Shown piece by piece: positions 39,501-50,060 of a stretch of 64,000 nucleotides of DNA. The stretch is from Embiotoca jacksoni (taxonomy: Eukaryota > Chordata > Actinopteri > Embiotocidae): assembly GCA_022577435.1 (NCBI GenBank), contig JAKOON010000007.1, positions 6,158,926 to 6,222,925 on the forward strand, given 5' to 3'. The notes beneath the pieces are model-generated. The model worked only from the letters and a program-made list of their open reading frames with translations. It did not search any database and was not told the DNA's origin. The translations under genes were made by a program, and so were the position numbers. The number at the start of each line of letters is the position of its first letter. Positions within the stretch are counted from its first letter, which is position 1.

Positions 39501-42500
39501 GGATACAAATGGCATTAGACCTCATTGGCAACTCCTAATATATTGTTACATGTACATGTATTCATTATCTCCATGAGTGGAAGGTTTACACCAAGCTAAA
39601 ATGGAGAACATTGAAAAAGGATTAAATTTTTTTTTTTTGCTTTACCTAATATGTCGACCTCACCTGATTTCTTTTCATGACATTAGATGGCTCATTTTGT
39701 TCAACACATCTATACTGATGTGCTTCCTGCAGTCGCTGAAGAAGTTCAACTTGGCCAAGGCACTAAAGGTGCACTTCTACACTGCCATGACTGAGCTCGT
39801 TCTCACCTCTTCCATCACTATCTGGTGCGCTGCTGCCGCTTCCAAGGACGCGGGCAGATTGCAGCGTTTCGTTTGCTCTGCTGAGAGGGTGGCTGGCTGC
39901 AACCTGCCGTCCCTCCAGGACACTGAGGCGATCAGCAAAGATCATAGACGACCCCTCATACCTCAATGATAAACTTTTTCAATCACGTAACTCCAGCAAG
40001 AGGCTGAGATCTACCCTGACCAGAACCTCACGCAACAAAAACAGTTTCCTCTGGGCTGCACTTCACATCATCAACAAGGTCCAAGACCCCAACTGACACA
40101 GACACTACTTTACTTATAAATACTTCATATTAACATAAAATCTGCAATCTTATATTGCACATCTGTAAACTCATCACATCTAACATGGTGCATTAGATTA
40201 ACACAATTATCAGTATTCCTTGTATTATTACACTTGAACATTTTACACACGGTTTACATTGTGTGCTTTTGCACTACAACATGTTTTTGTACTCATTCTT
40301 TATTGTGAAATGTTGTTCATATACCAGGTGTCTTTGGTGTTAGTTGCCTTTTTCTCACTTTTTTCTCTTTTAATTGTTGTTTAATTGTTACACACCACTA
40401 CCCCAAGACAAATTCCCTGTATGTGAAATCTTACATGGCACTAAATTGGATTCTGATGGTGAAATCCCACATGAAGAACTTTCTTATACTCGTATTGTAT
40501 TCTATACTCTCAGAAAGGACAAAATACTGTCAAACAGTACCCAATGTGAGAGACGGGCAAGACTGCAAAACTCTTACCTTGTGTGGCAAAGTTGACTGCC
40601 AGCAGAGTGGTCAGGACCTTGCCAAAATTCTCACCAGTGTATAACCACTCTGGTTCAAACCCCTGGATGGAATAGCAACAGAGAAGATGCTGTCAGACCA
40701 AAAGATATCCCAAACGATCTGTTCATACAACCTGGAAGCTATTACATGTAAAATAAGAATAAAGACTAAATAGACCTTTTTAAGCAGATTTTAGTAGTAA
40801 TGCGTGCTGAGTGCACACAGAGAGAGAGACACTCACTACAAGTTAGAGCACAAACAATAGAAAGACACAGACATACAGACACACACAAAGAAGGATTTGA
40901 ATAAGCCTGTAACAAGACAGAGATATAAAAAAAAAAAACCTGACATGTCGAGCATGACCCATATTTTCTGACTTAGTGGTTTGCAATAAAACAGACAGCG
41001 CCAGACTCATTTGCCATTCTCTGTTCACTTGCGTGCACACACACAGATGCTCACACTGCCTGTATGCTCAGTCTCTTCTTTCCTCCGGCGGATAAGGTTT
41101 CACATTTTAAATAAAACATCTTAAATATAGAGTTTGAGTAGTATAACCTCGGCCATGAGTTGTGTACAACGTCATTCAGAGTTAATGGCGATAATTACAT
41201 CTCTAGGTATGTGATCAGCTTGCTTTTCACCAAGAAAACAAAATAGTGAGAACATAATGTTACCTTTTGTGCATAATGGTTTTGTGTCACCCGTTAAAAA
41301 AATCCAGTTCCTCCAATTAAACAAAATCAATGGGCAGATGGGTCTTCCATCACAGTATTGACATTGATAAGTAGTAACGGTTGCCGGTCTTGAGATCTTG
41401 ACCATGGTTAAGGTCAGTAGTTTCACTGAGACATGTAAATAATACACACTACTCTTAATGAGTGTAGAAGTTCATAAAATTAAAGCAAATAAATCCTCTC
41501 ATGTTGTTCATAAGAGTAAAAAACATCTGAGGCCTGGAGCAGTAATTGGTGCTTCCTCTTTCTGCATCTCACAGCAGAAGTGAAAGCAGTATGACTACTT
41601 TCTTTGTGTAGTCACGGGACAAACAGGGACTATTTGTTACAGCAAAAAAAAAATAAAAAGAGAGAAAAAGTTCTTTAACCATGATCACATCACTGACCAA
41701 AGGATGGGCAGGGTTTGCTGTAGCTCCCCAGACATCCAGTTGACAGTGACTCTCCAAAACAACATCTGCCCATGAGCTACTGGCTGGCTGCAAAAGGTCT
41801 AATTATGGGCTAAACCAAAGTTGGTGGATAAAAGCAAAGGGGACCTCCCAGACATAACAAGCCAGCTGGGCAGAACTACTGAACCACTGGACTTTGCTTG
41901 TGAGCCAGAGCTTGCTGAACCAATTAGCTGTTTGAAGAAACCAAGTGATGTAATTCAAGACCAGAAAAGATTATTTATAACGCTGGAAGAGACATAAATG
42001 CCCAGTGTGGTAGTCACAAAACAGGCTGGTACAGAGACAGTGAACTCCCAAAATCTGGAAATGCTTTGTGTCTTTCTAATATTAGGACATCTTTTTAGCA
42101 ATACAGGCCTGAAGGGTATACAGAGGGGATGTTACTGTAACCCGCAGCAAAAAGTCACTGCAGCATTAAAGAGTAAAATAATTTATTAGAAAGTAAACAC
42201 TGTTAAAATCTTAAGTTTTGGCCATTTAAAAACAGGGACTGGGATCACAAGAGCCAATAGCCCACTTCCTCACTGGTCAGTGGGAGTGAGTGACAGCATG
42301 CCTGTTTTGTGTGGCACACTCCACATGGACGTGCAGAGAAAGCATTTGCCAGCAGGTTAAGTAGATCACAACACAAGCAAGAGTGTGGTCAAATCTTCTC
42401 TGTATGCACTGCACCAGGCTAAAGGGGCTACGTTAAGGAGATAATGTAAGGTCAAAAACACCGCGCGTTTGTACATAAAACTTGGCAGACACGCTGAGGC

Positions 42501-43336
42501 AACTTACCTCCACTTTCAAGGACGAGCATCCTCTCAAAAACTCCTTGATGTTGGAAATACAGTCGGCTTCAGTTCTCGGTTCCTGGCAATACTGAGCACA
42601 CGAAATAAATATATAAACACATGCCTCGGCTTAGTATGCCAAACAGACATCTGTCACAAACACTTATCAAACGCTCCGGTCAGTTCAGTCGCACATGAAA
42701 GAGCATTAAAGTGACATTGTTGTAGCAATCCGAGTGTGGTAACCTGCAGTTCACAAAATAACTGGATTTCTTCCTACGTCTCCTTCATGCACACATAACC
42801 ATTAACACCACAGAAAACGTCAAAGTAGCCATATTTAAGCTACACATCCGCTCACTTTGCAAACTTTCAAAATAAAATACCTAATAAGGAGCGAGTCGCA
42901 ACGGAAGAAAAGAAAGAACAGAAAGAACACTTTGGCTTGGCGCTGTTTGGAGCCAAAATCAAACCCGCACTTTTAAGAGAAAAGTATGTCTAGCACAGAA
43001 AATAATAATAATAATAATAATGCAAGTAATATAAAGGGATAAGTTACAACTTCCGGTTTTATAGTCGCCGTTGCGTTGCCTCCGCTTTGCGCTTTTTCAA
43101 AGGGGGAGGTCGCACCGGGAAAGAGCAGCCGCTCAGGAGGAAGTGACGAACTGCCTTTGCAACTGTTATTTATCATTATCAACTTTGTCACCTCAACAAC
43201 TAAACAGAAGTTATTTGCATAAATTTAAGTTTGAAAGGAAATATGTGGGTCCAGTGAATCCCCCTGTTCGATCTCGTCACCGTGGTCAGCGTCCAATGTT
43301 TCGTGCGCTCTCTTGCTGCCGAATTTGTCCTGTTTT

Positions 43337-43370
<34 letters not shown>

Positions 43371-43850
43371 CACACTCCGGTCAAGAATGCGGAACATTTT
43401 TCCTCGCTTCACAGGAAACCACATCTTGAAATTTCACGTCTGAAAACTCACCAAATGTTGCTGTAACTCGATGCATCAACGCATCGTACAGAATGAACAA
43501 TAGACGGCTTGTGAAAACTTCACGGCTAAAACACTGCGATCTAGAAAAAAAAAATACAAGGCCTGCTGCGGGCTTGAACTTCTTCACGGTATCACTTTCA
43601 TCAAAACCCCTCCCTTCTTTTCGCCGAGAGCCGTCGATCATTCGGCGTTTACGGACTTTTAAGTTAACTTAAATCGTCAACTCACCTTGGGCGTGAAGCC
43701 AGGTACGAGCCGCTCCGTGAGCTTGCACAAGACGACCCCATCCTTCAGTGATGTTTTCAGAAACTCCTCCGGGTCCGCTATATTCTTTTTAGGCGAGCTG
43801 AGCACACCTAATGATATCAACCACGTTACCGTCTGCTCCTCTGGATTCAT
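20364..43850 (-). CDS. arhgef6: Alpha-PIX (Cool-2) Rac/Cdc42 guanine nucleotide exchange factor
   Basis: Exchange factor that links PAK and GIT proteins to Rac/Cdc42 at focal adhesions. Twenty-two exons, 5' to 3': 43850-43686, 42582-42508, 40662-40578, 37140-37022, 36694-36487, 35702-35650, 34907-34813, 34534-34439, 33583-33461, 31161-31023, 30727-30668, 29793-29647, 28685-28599, 27716-27635, 27165-27050, 26887-26708, 24629-24609, 22469-22373, 21830-21744, 21555-21456, 20844-20790, 20483-20364. They sum to 2310 nt (769 aa) with all phases consistent. Domains: CH at about 1-108 (starts MNPEEQTVTWLISLGVL), PAK-binding SH3 at about 160-215 (GGWWEG, GWFPSNYV), DH at about 235-415, PH at about 437-545, proline-rich 'RPAPPLKPSAALGYKE' at about 595-610, GIT-binding region at about 611-690, C-terminal coiled coil at about 712-765. 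The CH start and the CD40LG/RBMX neighbours favour alpha- over beta-PIX. Human alpha-PIX is about 776 aa. Confidence 0.96.
21556..21743 (-). repeat. arhgef6 intron 19, GT microsatellites at both splice sites
   Basis: This 188-bp intron on the minus strand begins inside a long GT run (21743 down to about 21685, followed by a short GC run). It ends with a second GT run (about 21581-21559) immediately before the acceptor TAG at 21558-21556. The flanking exons join in phase as Gly (G plus GC), giving '...HQGTTGVRKEC...'. The acceptor has no ordinary polypyrimidine tract. Confidence 0.85.
23390..23900. repeat. Dispersed teleost repeat in arhgef6 intron 17
   Basis: Wording such as 'gggctttcacccggaggac', 'ggtgtttgagtcc', 'aacccaatctctgg', 'cctaaacctaa' and 'acgaaacaactatttgcg' follows a common percomorph interspersed repeat. 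It is non-coding; boundaries are approximate. The family name is not assigned. Confidence 0.4.
24493..24523. repeat. (AC)n microsatellite in arhgef6 intron 17
   Basis: An AC run of about 31 bp, preceded by a degenerate 'acgc' tract. Together with poly-A runs at 24285-24302 and 24352-24373 it creates spurious open frames on both strands. Confidence 0.9.
24630..26707. other. arhgef6 intron 16, no feature recognised
   Basis: A 2.1-kb intron containing a short (AT)n at about 25027, an (AAT)n at about 26187 and poly-A/T runs. Frames at 25105-25344 (plus) and 25152-25436 (minus) overlap and lack motifs, so I treat them as chance. Confidence 0.5.
31162..33460. other. arhgef6 intron 9, no feature recognised
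   Basis: A 2.3-kb AT-rich intron between the exon encoding the middle of the DH domain and the exon before it. No repeat family, RNA gene or exon could be recognised in it. Confidence 0.5.
36240..36425 (+). mobile_element. tRNA-derived SINE fragment in arhgef6 intron 5
   Basis: The sequence has a tRNA-like head with an A-box region 'gtggttagcattgtcgcc' and a B-box 'ggttccgggtttgaaacc', then the typical body 'gcatgttcatcctgtgcctg'. This wording is that of a very common fish tRNA-type SINE. It is inserted antisense to arhgef6 and ends roughly 65 bp from the exon 5 donor. The tail is degraded. Confidence 0.7.
37141..39700. other. arhgef6 intron 3, 5'-distal part
   Basis: This part of the 3.4-kb intron holds a short (AC)n at about 37145-37165 and an imperfect (CAT)n at about 37248-37280. 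Overlapping short frames at 37819-38070 show no recognisable motif. No gene is claimed. Confidence 0.45.
39706..40340 (+). mobile_element. 3' fragment of a LINE (non-LTR retrotransposon)
   Basis: Translation from about 39712 gives 'FNLAKALKVHFYTAMTELVL' followed by 'TSSITIW' and 'RLQRFVCSAERVAGCNLPSL', the C-terminal region that follows the reverse-transcriptase fingers and palm in fish LINEs. Further on, in shifted frames, come remnants of '(K)LRSTLTRTSRNKNSF' and 'INKVQDPN'. After that there is an AT-rich tail to about 40340. The copy is 5'-truncated, frameshifted and antisense to arhgef6 in its intron 3. The clade (L2-like or other) was not decided. Confidence 0.7.
40663..42507. other. arhgef6 intron 2, no feature recognised
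   Basis: A 1.8-kb intron with poly-A runs and short frames only. The minus frame at 41172-41447 and the plus frame at 41998-42189 lack motifs and splice context. Confidence 0.5.
43338..43368. repeat. (GT)n microsatellite in arhgef6 intron 1
   Basis: GT run of about 31 bp within intron 1 of arhgef6, flanked by unique GC-richer sequence. An (AAT)n run lies at about 43005-43021 in the same intron. Confidence 0.9.
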
Positions 43851-44640
43851 AGCTCCACAAAATGCTCATTGCCTAAGCCTGCATTGCAATAAAATCAGAT
43901 AAAAACTGGCGGCCTGTTCCGTATCAATATGCAACTCACATCCGCACTTCTGCTACAAGTTAAAAGAGGCGGTGGGGGAAGGACGACGCTGTTTCTACAC
44001 GCAAAACTGATGATCACCCCTACTGGCAAATAGGCACCTCAACAATAGACAGGGGATCTTTTTTTTTTCTTTTTCTTTTTTTTCCTCTGCAAAGTAGCAC
44101 ATGTTGGCAGAGGGCAATTTGTCTCATTATATTACAAGTTAGAATGCAGCTGTGCTCAGAAAACACCATCAGGAAACTGATATCTGATGTGCATCAGCAT
44201 ATTCTGCAAGAGAAAAGTCACCCATTTACTGGAGGAGTAACTCAGGATATGAAATCAGTAATCCTGTCACGCAGTCTGTTAACACGCAAGAGCAGTATAG
44301 TGGAACTCCACAGCATCTACAGTATACTTCACTTATCTATATGGATGCAAAATAGGTCATACTGCGTGTTTCAGACACAATTGAAGCTGTATGACTATTG
44401 CTTTGTCAGCGCATACATAATGATGACAGAACTGATGTATCTACAACAGAAGAAATATGATTACAACAACAGAGCTTCAAAAAAAATGATCCCGGTTAAA
44501 ACTGAAAAGCTCAATGGACAAAATTATAACGACTACAAACACAGACCCATCAATTACCGTAAACATCTAAAACACCTTCAGGGCAGAACTGTACTCACGC
44601 ATTCTTGTTTCATGACAAGATAAAACCAAGTCAACAACAA
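43851..44640. other. arhgef6 upstream region with an unsupported plus-strand ORF
   Basis: The first part (43851 to about 43990) is GC-richer and probably holds the arhgef6 5'UTR and promoter on the minus strand. From 44144 to 44623 on the plus strand there is an ATG-initiated open frame of 159 codons with no recognised domain, no signal peptide and unremarkable composition. It is one of the longest frames in the window outside genes and simple repeats, but is probably chance. Confidence 0.35.
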
Positions 44641-45938
44641 AGCTCCTTTCAAAGTCTTTATTAAAAACGTAATGGACTGTGAATTTAAGCAAATCCTCAG
44701 ACTGCGTTCTTTCAACTTTGAATGCGCTCCACTCGATAAGATTCAGCCGGCACTCTGAACAGAAGGCTGCGCCAGCACCTGAAAGACAGCAAGCATGACA
44801 AACAACTGATTACATATCAACAATTGAACGTTGCAGCAATAGAAATCCATTAAAGCACAATCTCATGGGTCGTTTGTAACAACTTAAATGCACCTTTTTA
44901 CATTTTGTATACAAAACATGAAATTATTTTGTAGAGAATTAACTTCCACCGTAGTTTTTTTTTTTATGTCACCAACTCTTTGGTTTTTCAATATGTAGTT
45001 ATGGGACCGCAGTTCGTCTGCTGGACATACCAACACTGGTGCACTGCGGTCGAGTTGGTCCAACAACTTGAGGACACAATTCAGGTAGGTTTCAAGGGCA
45101 GTGGCTTTGGAGGGACGGTCATCCTGTAATGAGAACATAATGTTAATATTTTGCCCTTTTGTCAATTATGTATTCATAAAGGATCTGAAAATGAAATCGT
45201 AGCCCTTGGTCCGACAGCAAATTCGCTTCAGTGATTGTTTTCCAGTTTGACGGTTAGGACGATGGTGTTCTTCCAGAGGTCTCCATTGTTTGAATTGGCA
45301 TGCTTGTGGAAAAGGTTTCGACACTTTTTGACACTGAGCAAATGGTTCTTAATTTAAAAATGGCTTTTATATGTTTACCAGGAGGAAAAAATTATAGATA
45401 TCGTTATGCATAATGTTAAAATGCACTGTTGCCAATCATGTTACTGAGGTTTGATGATTGGTTTTGGGAAAAAAAAAAAAAAAAAAAAAAAGGATCACTG
45501 CTTTGAGGGATCAGTTGGAAAAATGGCTTTTAAAAACTTTCATTGCTGAAAACGGAAGAAACTTCTTGGGATGTTGCTGCACTTTTGACAATTTTAGAAT
45601 GTAGAAAACGGACTACATGGAAAAAGGCTCATTTCAGTTGACCTCCTTTTAAGTCTCCTGAGGGAAAAGTTGTCTTGAATATCGCCCTTGGAGTGGAGAT
45701 TGCAATACAGGACAATGAGAAACTCATTTACAGATGAGAAACAAAGAGGTTTGCTTTGCTTACCAGCAGTTGACTATCGGTCGAGTTGCATTTGGTTGTT
45801 GTTGCCTTTGGTTTTGTCGTTGCATGCCATCAAATGGCTCTAGGATGATGGATCCATTTCCAAGGAAACTATATTGGAACATTTTGACAGTGACATTTGC
45901 CTAACCTTGAAAACAGTAGCGTCCAGGTGGAAGCACAT
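44640..45938 (-). CDS. Unassigned minus-strand transcript, terminal exons (candidate small protein)
   Basis: Not recognised. A strong 3' end is visible: AATAAA at 44662-44657 follows an exon starting at 44778 after a good acceptor (ctgtctttcag). A 93-nt exon at 45123-45031 has acceptor 'cattacag' and donor GTATGT. Joined in phase 0 they read through 'DDRPSKATALETYLNCVLKL' and end 'LAQPSVQSAG' then TGA. Possible upstream pieces are a segment ending at a GTAAGC donor (low edge 45764) and an 11-codon ATG segment at 45938-45906 with a GTTAGG donor; neither has a convincing acceptor chain. It could be an independent small-protein gene, or alternative 3' exons of rbmx beyond its own poly(A) signal. 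The coding status is uncertain; the 3' exon structure is better supported. Confidence 0.35.
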
Positions 45939-46090
45939 TTGTGTTAAGAACTCATGTCAGTCGGCTATTTCTAGAGCACGAGCAGAGACTCACTCAAGCT
46001 TTTCAGAGATCATGTTACTTAACATTTATGTTACGGTCTCTGGTCTTGTTGTGGAAATTGATGAGCAGTGGTCAAGGTTCAACTAAAAGC

Positions 46091-46096
46091 TTTATT
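46091..46096 (-). terminator. Poly(A) signal of rbmx
   Basis: On the minus strand AATAAA at 46096-46091 lies about 300 bases after the rbmx stop codon at 46401-46399, in a plain 3'UTR. Its presence argues that the exons at 44640-45123 do not belong to the main rbmx transcript. Confidence 0.7.
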
Positions 46097-46398
46097 GGAG
46101 TAGGAAAAGCCATACTTATAGGGCATTGCAGGTTCCAACAGCACTGAATGTACAAAAACTAACACTCACTTGGTAACTGTACTTTGACATGAGCAAGAGA
46201 AATACTAAAAAAAAAAAAAGAAACACGAAAAATAACTTTTTACACATAAAAAACTGGGAAAGTGAGGATACAGGTCAAAGCTAAGCTTCATAAGCCACAG
46301 ATTTAGACATGGCTAGTTTGTCTTGTCAAATTTCTTCCAAAACAAGTCACGTTTTCACGGAGCCTAAAGTTTGCTTTAAGGTGGTTTCCAAGTCCAGT

Positions 46399-49300
46399 TC
46401 AGTATCTGCTGCGAGCCATTCCCCTATCGGCTCGATTGCCACCACGGCCACCGCGTGGCCCTCCACGGCTTGAGCTGCTGTATGAGTCACGAGGAGGGTA
46501 GCCTCTCTCGGCCGGGGGAGCCGGGCCCCTGTCCTGCCTGCCCATTCGCTCACCACGGCTAGGTGGATATGTGTCACTCCGACTGCTGGGGTAACTGTCA
46601 CGACTGCCATAGCCATCCCGGGAACTGCTGCCATAGTCATCGTAACGACTGCCTCCACTGCTCCCACCATAGGATGGTGGGGGGCCCCGTGAAGGTGGGG
46701 CGCTGCGAGAGTTACCTGCAGGGTCAATGGTTCAGGTAATTGGCAAGGTTCAATTTATACATTTTCTTGCACTGTCATGTGCTCAGTTTTTGCCAATAGA
46801 ATTAATTCTGTGAACAATAAATTTAATGGATGGCATGATTAAATTTTCCACCATTTTATCATTCTTTAGTTGATATGCGCAGAATTAAATCCAAGCACAG
46901 GGAATAATTAGGCAGTGTTACCCATTTCAGCATGCCATTGATTTGAGTAGCCATTTTTCCTCTTAGAGCTCCAAGTGTAGGACGAGGTTTTCAGAGTTGT
47001 CTTGATGGTTTTTGAAGGTTACTCCTTGAGGGAGTGCTTTGCTAGGCAAACTGGTCAACGGATGTTTCCAAGGATTATTTGGGGTTCCTTTCTGAGGCAC
47101 GTAAAATATTCTGCGATATTGCCACACATTGATTTTCTTGATGAATGCGGCAATTATAGGGAGTGGGAATAGATGGCTGTAGTGTTTGGACATAATTTTG
47201 TTTTTCAGTTTAGATGCCAATAGTTCTGTATTTCTAATAGCATGGAAATATGGAGCTTGGATTGCAGGCCAGGAAGAGAGAGAGAGGGGAAAAAAAACTG
47301 CAATGTTGTTTCTTCTGAAGAGGTGAAAAACTGTTTCTTGTGACTGGAAGAGGCGTTGGCCAATGCTATGAATTGATTGTTATTTGTGCAGCTCTCCTTT
47401 GCGCCACAGTGATTATCCATTGTCAGTACACTCATGGAGTTGTATCTTACCGTAACCATCGTACGACTCTCTGTAGGAGCCACCACTGGGACGGTCCATA
47501 TAGTTTCTTGGTTCCCGACCTCCTCCATAACCATCGCGGTCACTGCATGATGGGAGCAACTGTTATTTGATGACCAGGTGAGATCTGTTCTCAGTTCTTA
47601 ACCTTCTGTATCAAACCACACTCATACCTGTACGCTCTTGACATTGAGCCATAGTCATCTCGGGAAGTGGAATTAGAATACTCTCTGTACGAGTAATCTC
47701 TGGGAGGAGGTCCATAGTCTCTCGAGTCCCTGGAATTATAATCCCGACTGGAGTAGCTGTGAAAACATAGAACAATTAACTGCAAAGCTGTTCACATTTG
47801 ATAATGGGTTAAATAGTTTTACTTGTTGATAGTTAAAATTCTGATCAAAATTGTAACATTAAATTTCAGTTGATAATTAAATGTGTTGCCCAAGATTGAT
47901 ACAGATATAGTTCAGTTTTCTATTACACTAAAGTAACTGAATAATTATGTCAAGTTTTGTTGTGTTATATTATAAACCAAGAAAAGAATACCAGCATCAG
48001 ATTTAAGAAGTGTAGAGATGTAAATCTGGATTCATTAACTTATTTCTATTAGTTTTAAATTCTGTACAGAATCCTGGGTTTGTCCAAATAATTTACCACT
48101 ACGGTGAAATTTGACCAAATATACCATGTCCTACCTGTCTTTTGAGCTGTAATGTTCATCTCTTGGTGAAGGATAATCATCCCTCCTGGACATCATGGAG
48201 TCTCTGCGAGGTGGGGGTGGACCATATGGATCCCTGTCCCTTGACATGGGGGCTGGAACGTGATGATAAACTGGCTGATTAATCACCAAACAACCATAAG
48301 ACACGAGTAGCCTATCGAGGTACAGGCAGGGGAATCAGATCAATTTAATCTGAAGGCTGTTAAAGTTTACAGAGAAGTCAGTGCAGGAAACCAACAGATA
48401 TCCTCACAGTAATGTTTTTTTAAATTCTCCTGCTCTTGTCTTATCACATCTCTAACTATATTTTAATTGACTTCTGTACAAACACACTTACGTCTGCTCA
48501 TGGGACCAGACAGGGCAGACCTCTTAGGTGGGGGGCCTCCATTTCGAACTGGGGGCCCTCGCTTCATCGGAGGGGGTCCTCTGGATGACATCCCTTTAAA
48601 GAAGGGTTCTCCATTCCCTGTATTATCGTAGTAGTCTTTTCACAGACAAGAAACGGAGATATTAGCACATTGAACTCAAAAGATATTATTTTAAACACAT
48701 TGTATAATTTTACAAATTCAACTGACCAAAGCAAGTTGTTAACTTACCTCTGGATGGGGGGCCTCTCATGCCCCCAGGGCCTCCTCTGGAACCACGGGGC
48801 CCTCTGGGTGGACCACGGCTGCGGGAGTGCATGGGTGGAGGTCCTCGTCGGCCAGCACTTTCAAACTGGGGCTTTGTAGCTTGTTCCACTTTGATAGGCT
48901 TGCCGTCAAGAGACTGTAGTTGAAGAGTTACAATTAAAATCACTATTTCAAGACAGACTTCTTCAAATTATGGCTTATGAAAGATTGTATTTACTTTTCC
49001 ATTCATCTCGCGCGCTGCATCCTTGGCGTCGGCAGGACTTTCAAACGTAACGAATGCGAAGCCTCTTGATTTGTTTGTTTCGCGATCCTTCATCAAAAGA
49101 ACTGGAATAAGGAAATACAAGGTGAGAAGCGGGCTTGGGTCTGTGAGTTAAATCCATATATTTGTACAAAGGGTACAAAAACAGTTTAAGTTATACAACA
49201 GCGGACTGGTTACTACCCCCCGACTGTAACCAAGAGCCATAAAATAATTTTGTTCTGTTTTAATGTGTTCTGTTCACAGTTCAAAGGTTTTCACGTCTCC

Positions 49301-49866
49301 TGCTGCAAGACTTTTACAGTTAACGAGGTTATTATGCAGTACGTGTAGTGACGAAAAGGACTTAGGGTAAGTTGAAGTGAAAATGAACACTGGTTCAAAG
49401 AAAAACAATTGGTCGGGTCGCTGTGCAACAAAGTTCGTAGATGAAACAGAAAAATGGCAACAGATTGTAAAAAAAAGTGGTACATTAGCGCTTAGGTTTA
49501 TTATTAAAATCGTTTTTTGTTTTTGTTTTCGTTTTCGAGTAAATGCACAGATTGATTCAAAACCAACCCTGTATGTAATTCGCGGTTTCCAAAAAGCTGC
49601 GATGCCTTAACAACTAACACGTTGGGGATACATATTTGACGTGAACAAAAGGCGCGAATAAACAAACAAAAACAAAAACAAAAAAAATGGACGGTTTCAA
49701 AGACACATATGAAACATTACGAACTGGTAATACGGGCTGAACTGGCTCCCTTCTCACCTTCGACGATCCTGCCATATTTGCTGAAGTACTGCTCCAGGGC
49801 CTTCTCGGTGGTCTCTGTGTTAAGCCCACCGATGAAGAGCTTCCCCGGTCGGTCTGCCTCTGCCAT
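46399..49866 (-). CDS. rbmx: RNA-binding motif protein X (hnRNP G)
   Basis: Nuclear RNA-binding protein that regulates splice-site choice and associates with chromatin and DNA-repair sites. Coding exons: 49866-49758, 49101-48995, 48913-48748, 48635-48492, 48252-48135, 47756-47628, 47542-47451, 46715-46399. They sum to 1182 nt (393 aa) with consistent phases; human RBMX is 391 aa. An N-terminal RRM spans about 8-86 with RNP2 'LFIGGL' and RNP1 'RGFAFVTF'. It is followed by an Arg/Gly/Pro-rich region ('RGPPRGPRGSRGGPGGMRG'), an RBM1CTR-like segment around 'PPMKRGPPVRNGGPPPKRS', then a Ser/Arg/Tyr/Asp-rich tail ending 'RGGNRADRGMARSRY'. The start fits 'MAEADRPGKLFIGGL'. It is divergent from tm9sf2 and shares strand and order with arhgef6, as on human Xq26. 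No snoRNA of the SNORD61 type could be recognised in its introns. Confidence 0.97.
46716..47450 (-). other. rbmx intron 7, exon-like segment of unknown role
   Basis: The 735-bp last intron of rbmx holds a minus-strand open frame (47220-46963, 85 codons) and a strong pyrimidine tract at about 47305-47265 on the minus strand. The frame has no recognised domain. Retained introns and premature-stop cassettes are known in genes for hnRNP and SR proteins, so this intron is a plausible site, but nothing here proves it. Confidence 0.3.
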
Positions 49867-50060
49867 GCCGCAATATCCACTAATTGCAAAAAAAAAAAAA
49901 GAGAAGGGACTTTTAGAGTAAGGGGAGATTTGAGCATTAAGCACAAGTACTTCATTGCATTTCTGTTGTGATTACCTTGCTGCTGGCCAAAGTCTTGGGC
50001 TGTTGAATGCGCAAAATGGCGATAAACGTGCCAACGGTTACTTGTCTTGCGGTAGCTAGC
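49867..50060 (-). promoter_or_regulatory. rbmx 5'UTR intron and non-coding first exon
   Basis: Upstream of the start codon the minus strand shows a T-rich tract and an acceptor ('gcaattag') about 15 bases before the ATG. Further upstream, near 49976, a donor (CAAG|GTAATC) ends a likely non-coding first exon reaching to about 50040-50060. The first exon is short and moderately GC-rich. The structure is inferred from splice motifs. Confidence 0.6.

Noticed and set aside
20364..43850. Assignment to arhgef7 (beta-PIX)
   Set aside because: The C-terminal tail looks beta-like, but the CH-domain start, the SH3 region, the '..HQG..' GIT-binding segment and the cd40lg/rbmx neighbours favour arhgef6.
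46399..49866. A SNORD61-like C/D snoRNA in an rbmx intron
   Set aside because: Human RBMX hosts one, so I searched the fish introns on the minus strand for paired C (RTGATGA) and D (CTGA) boxes at proper spacing and found none I could support.
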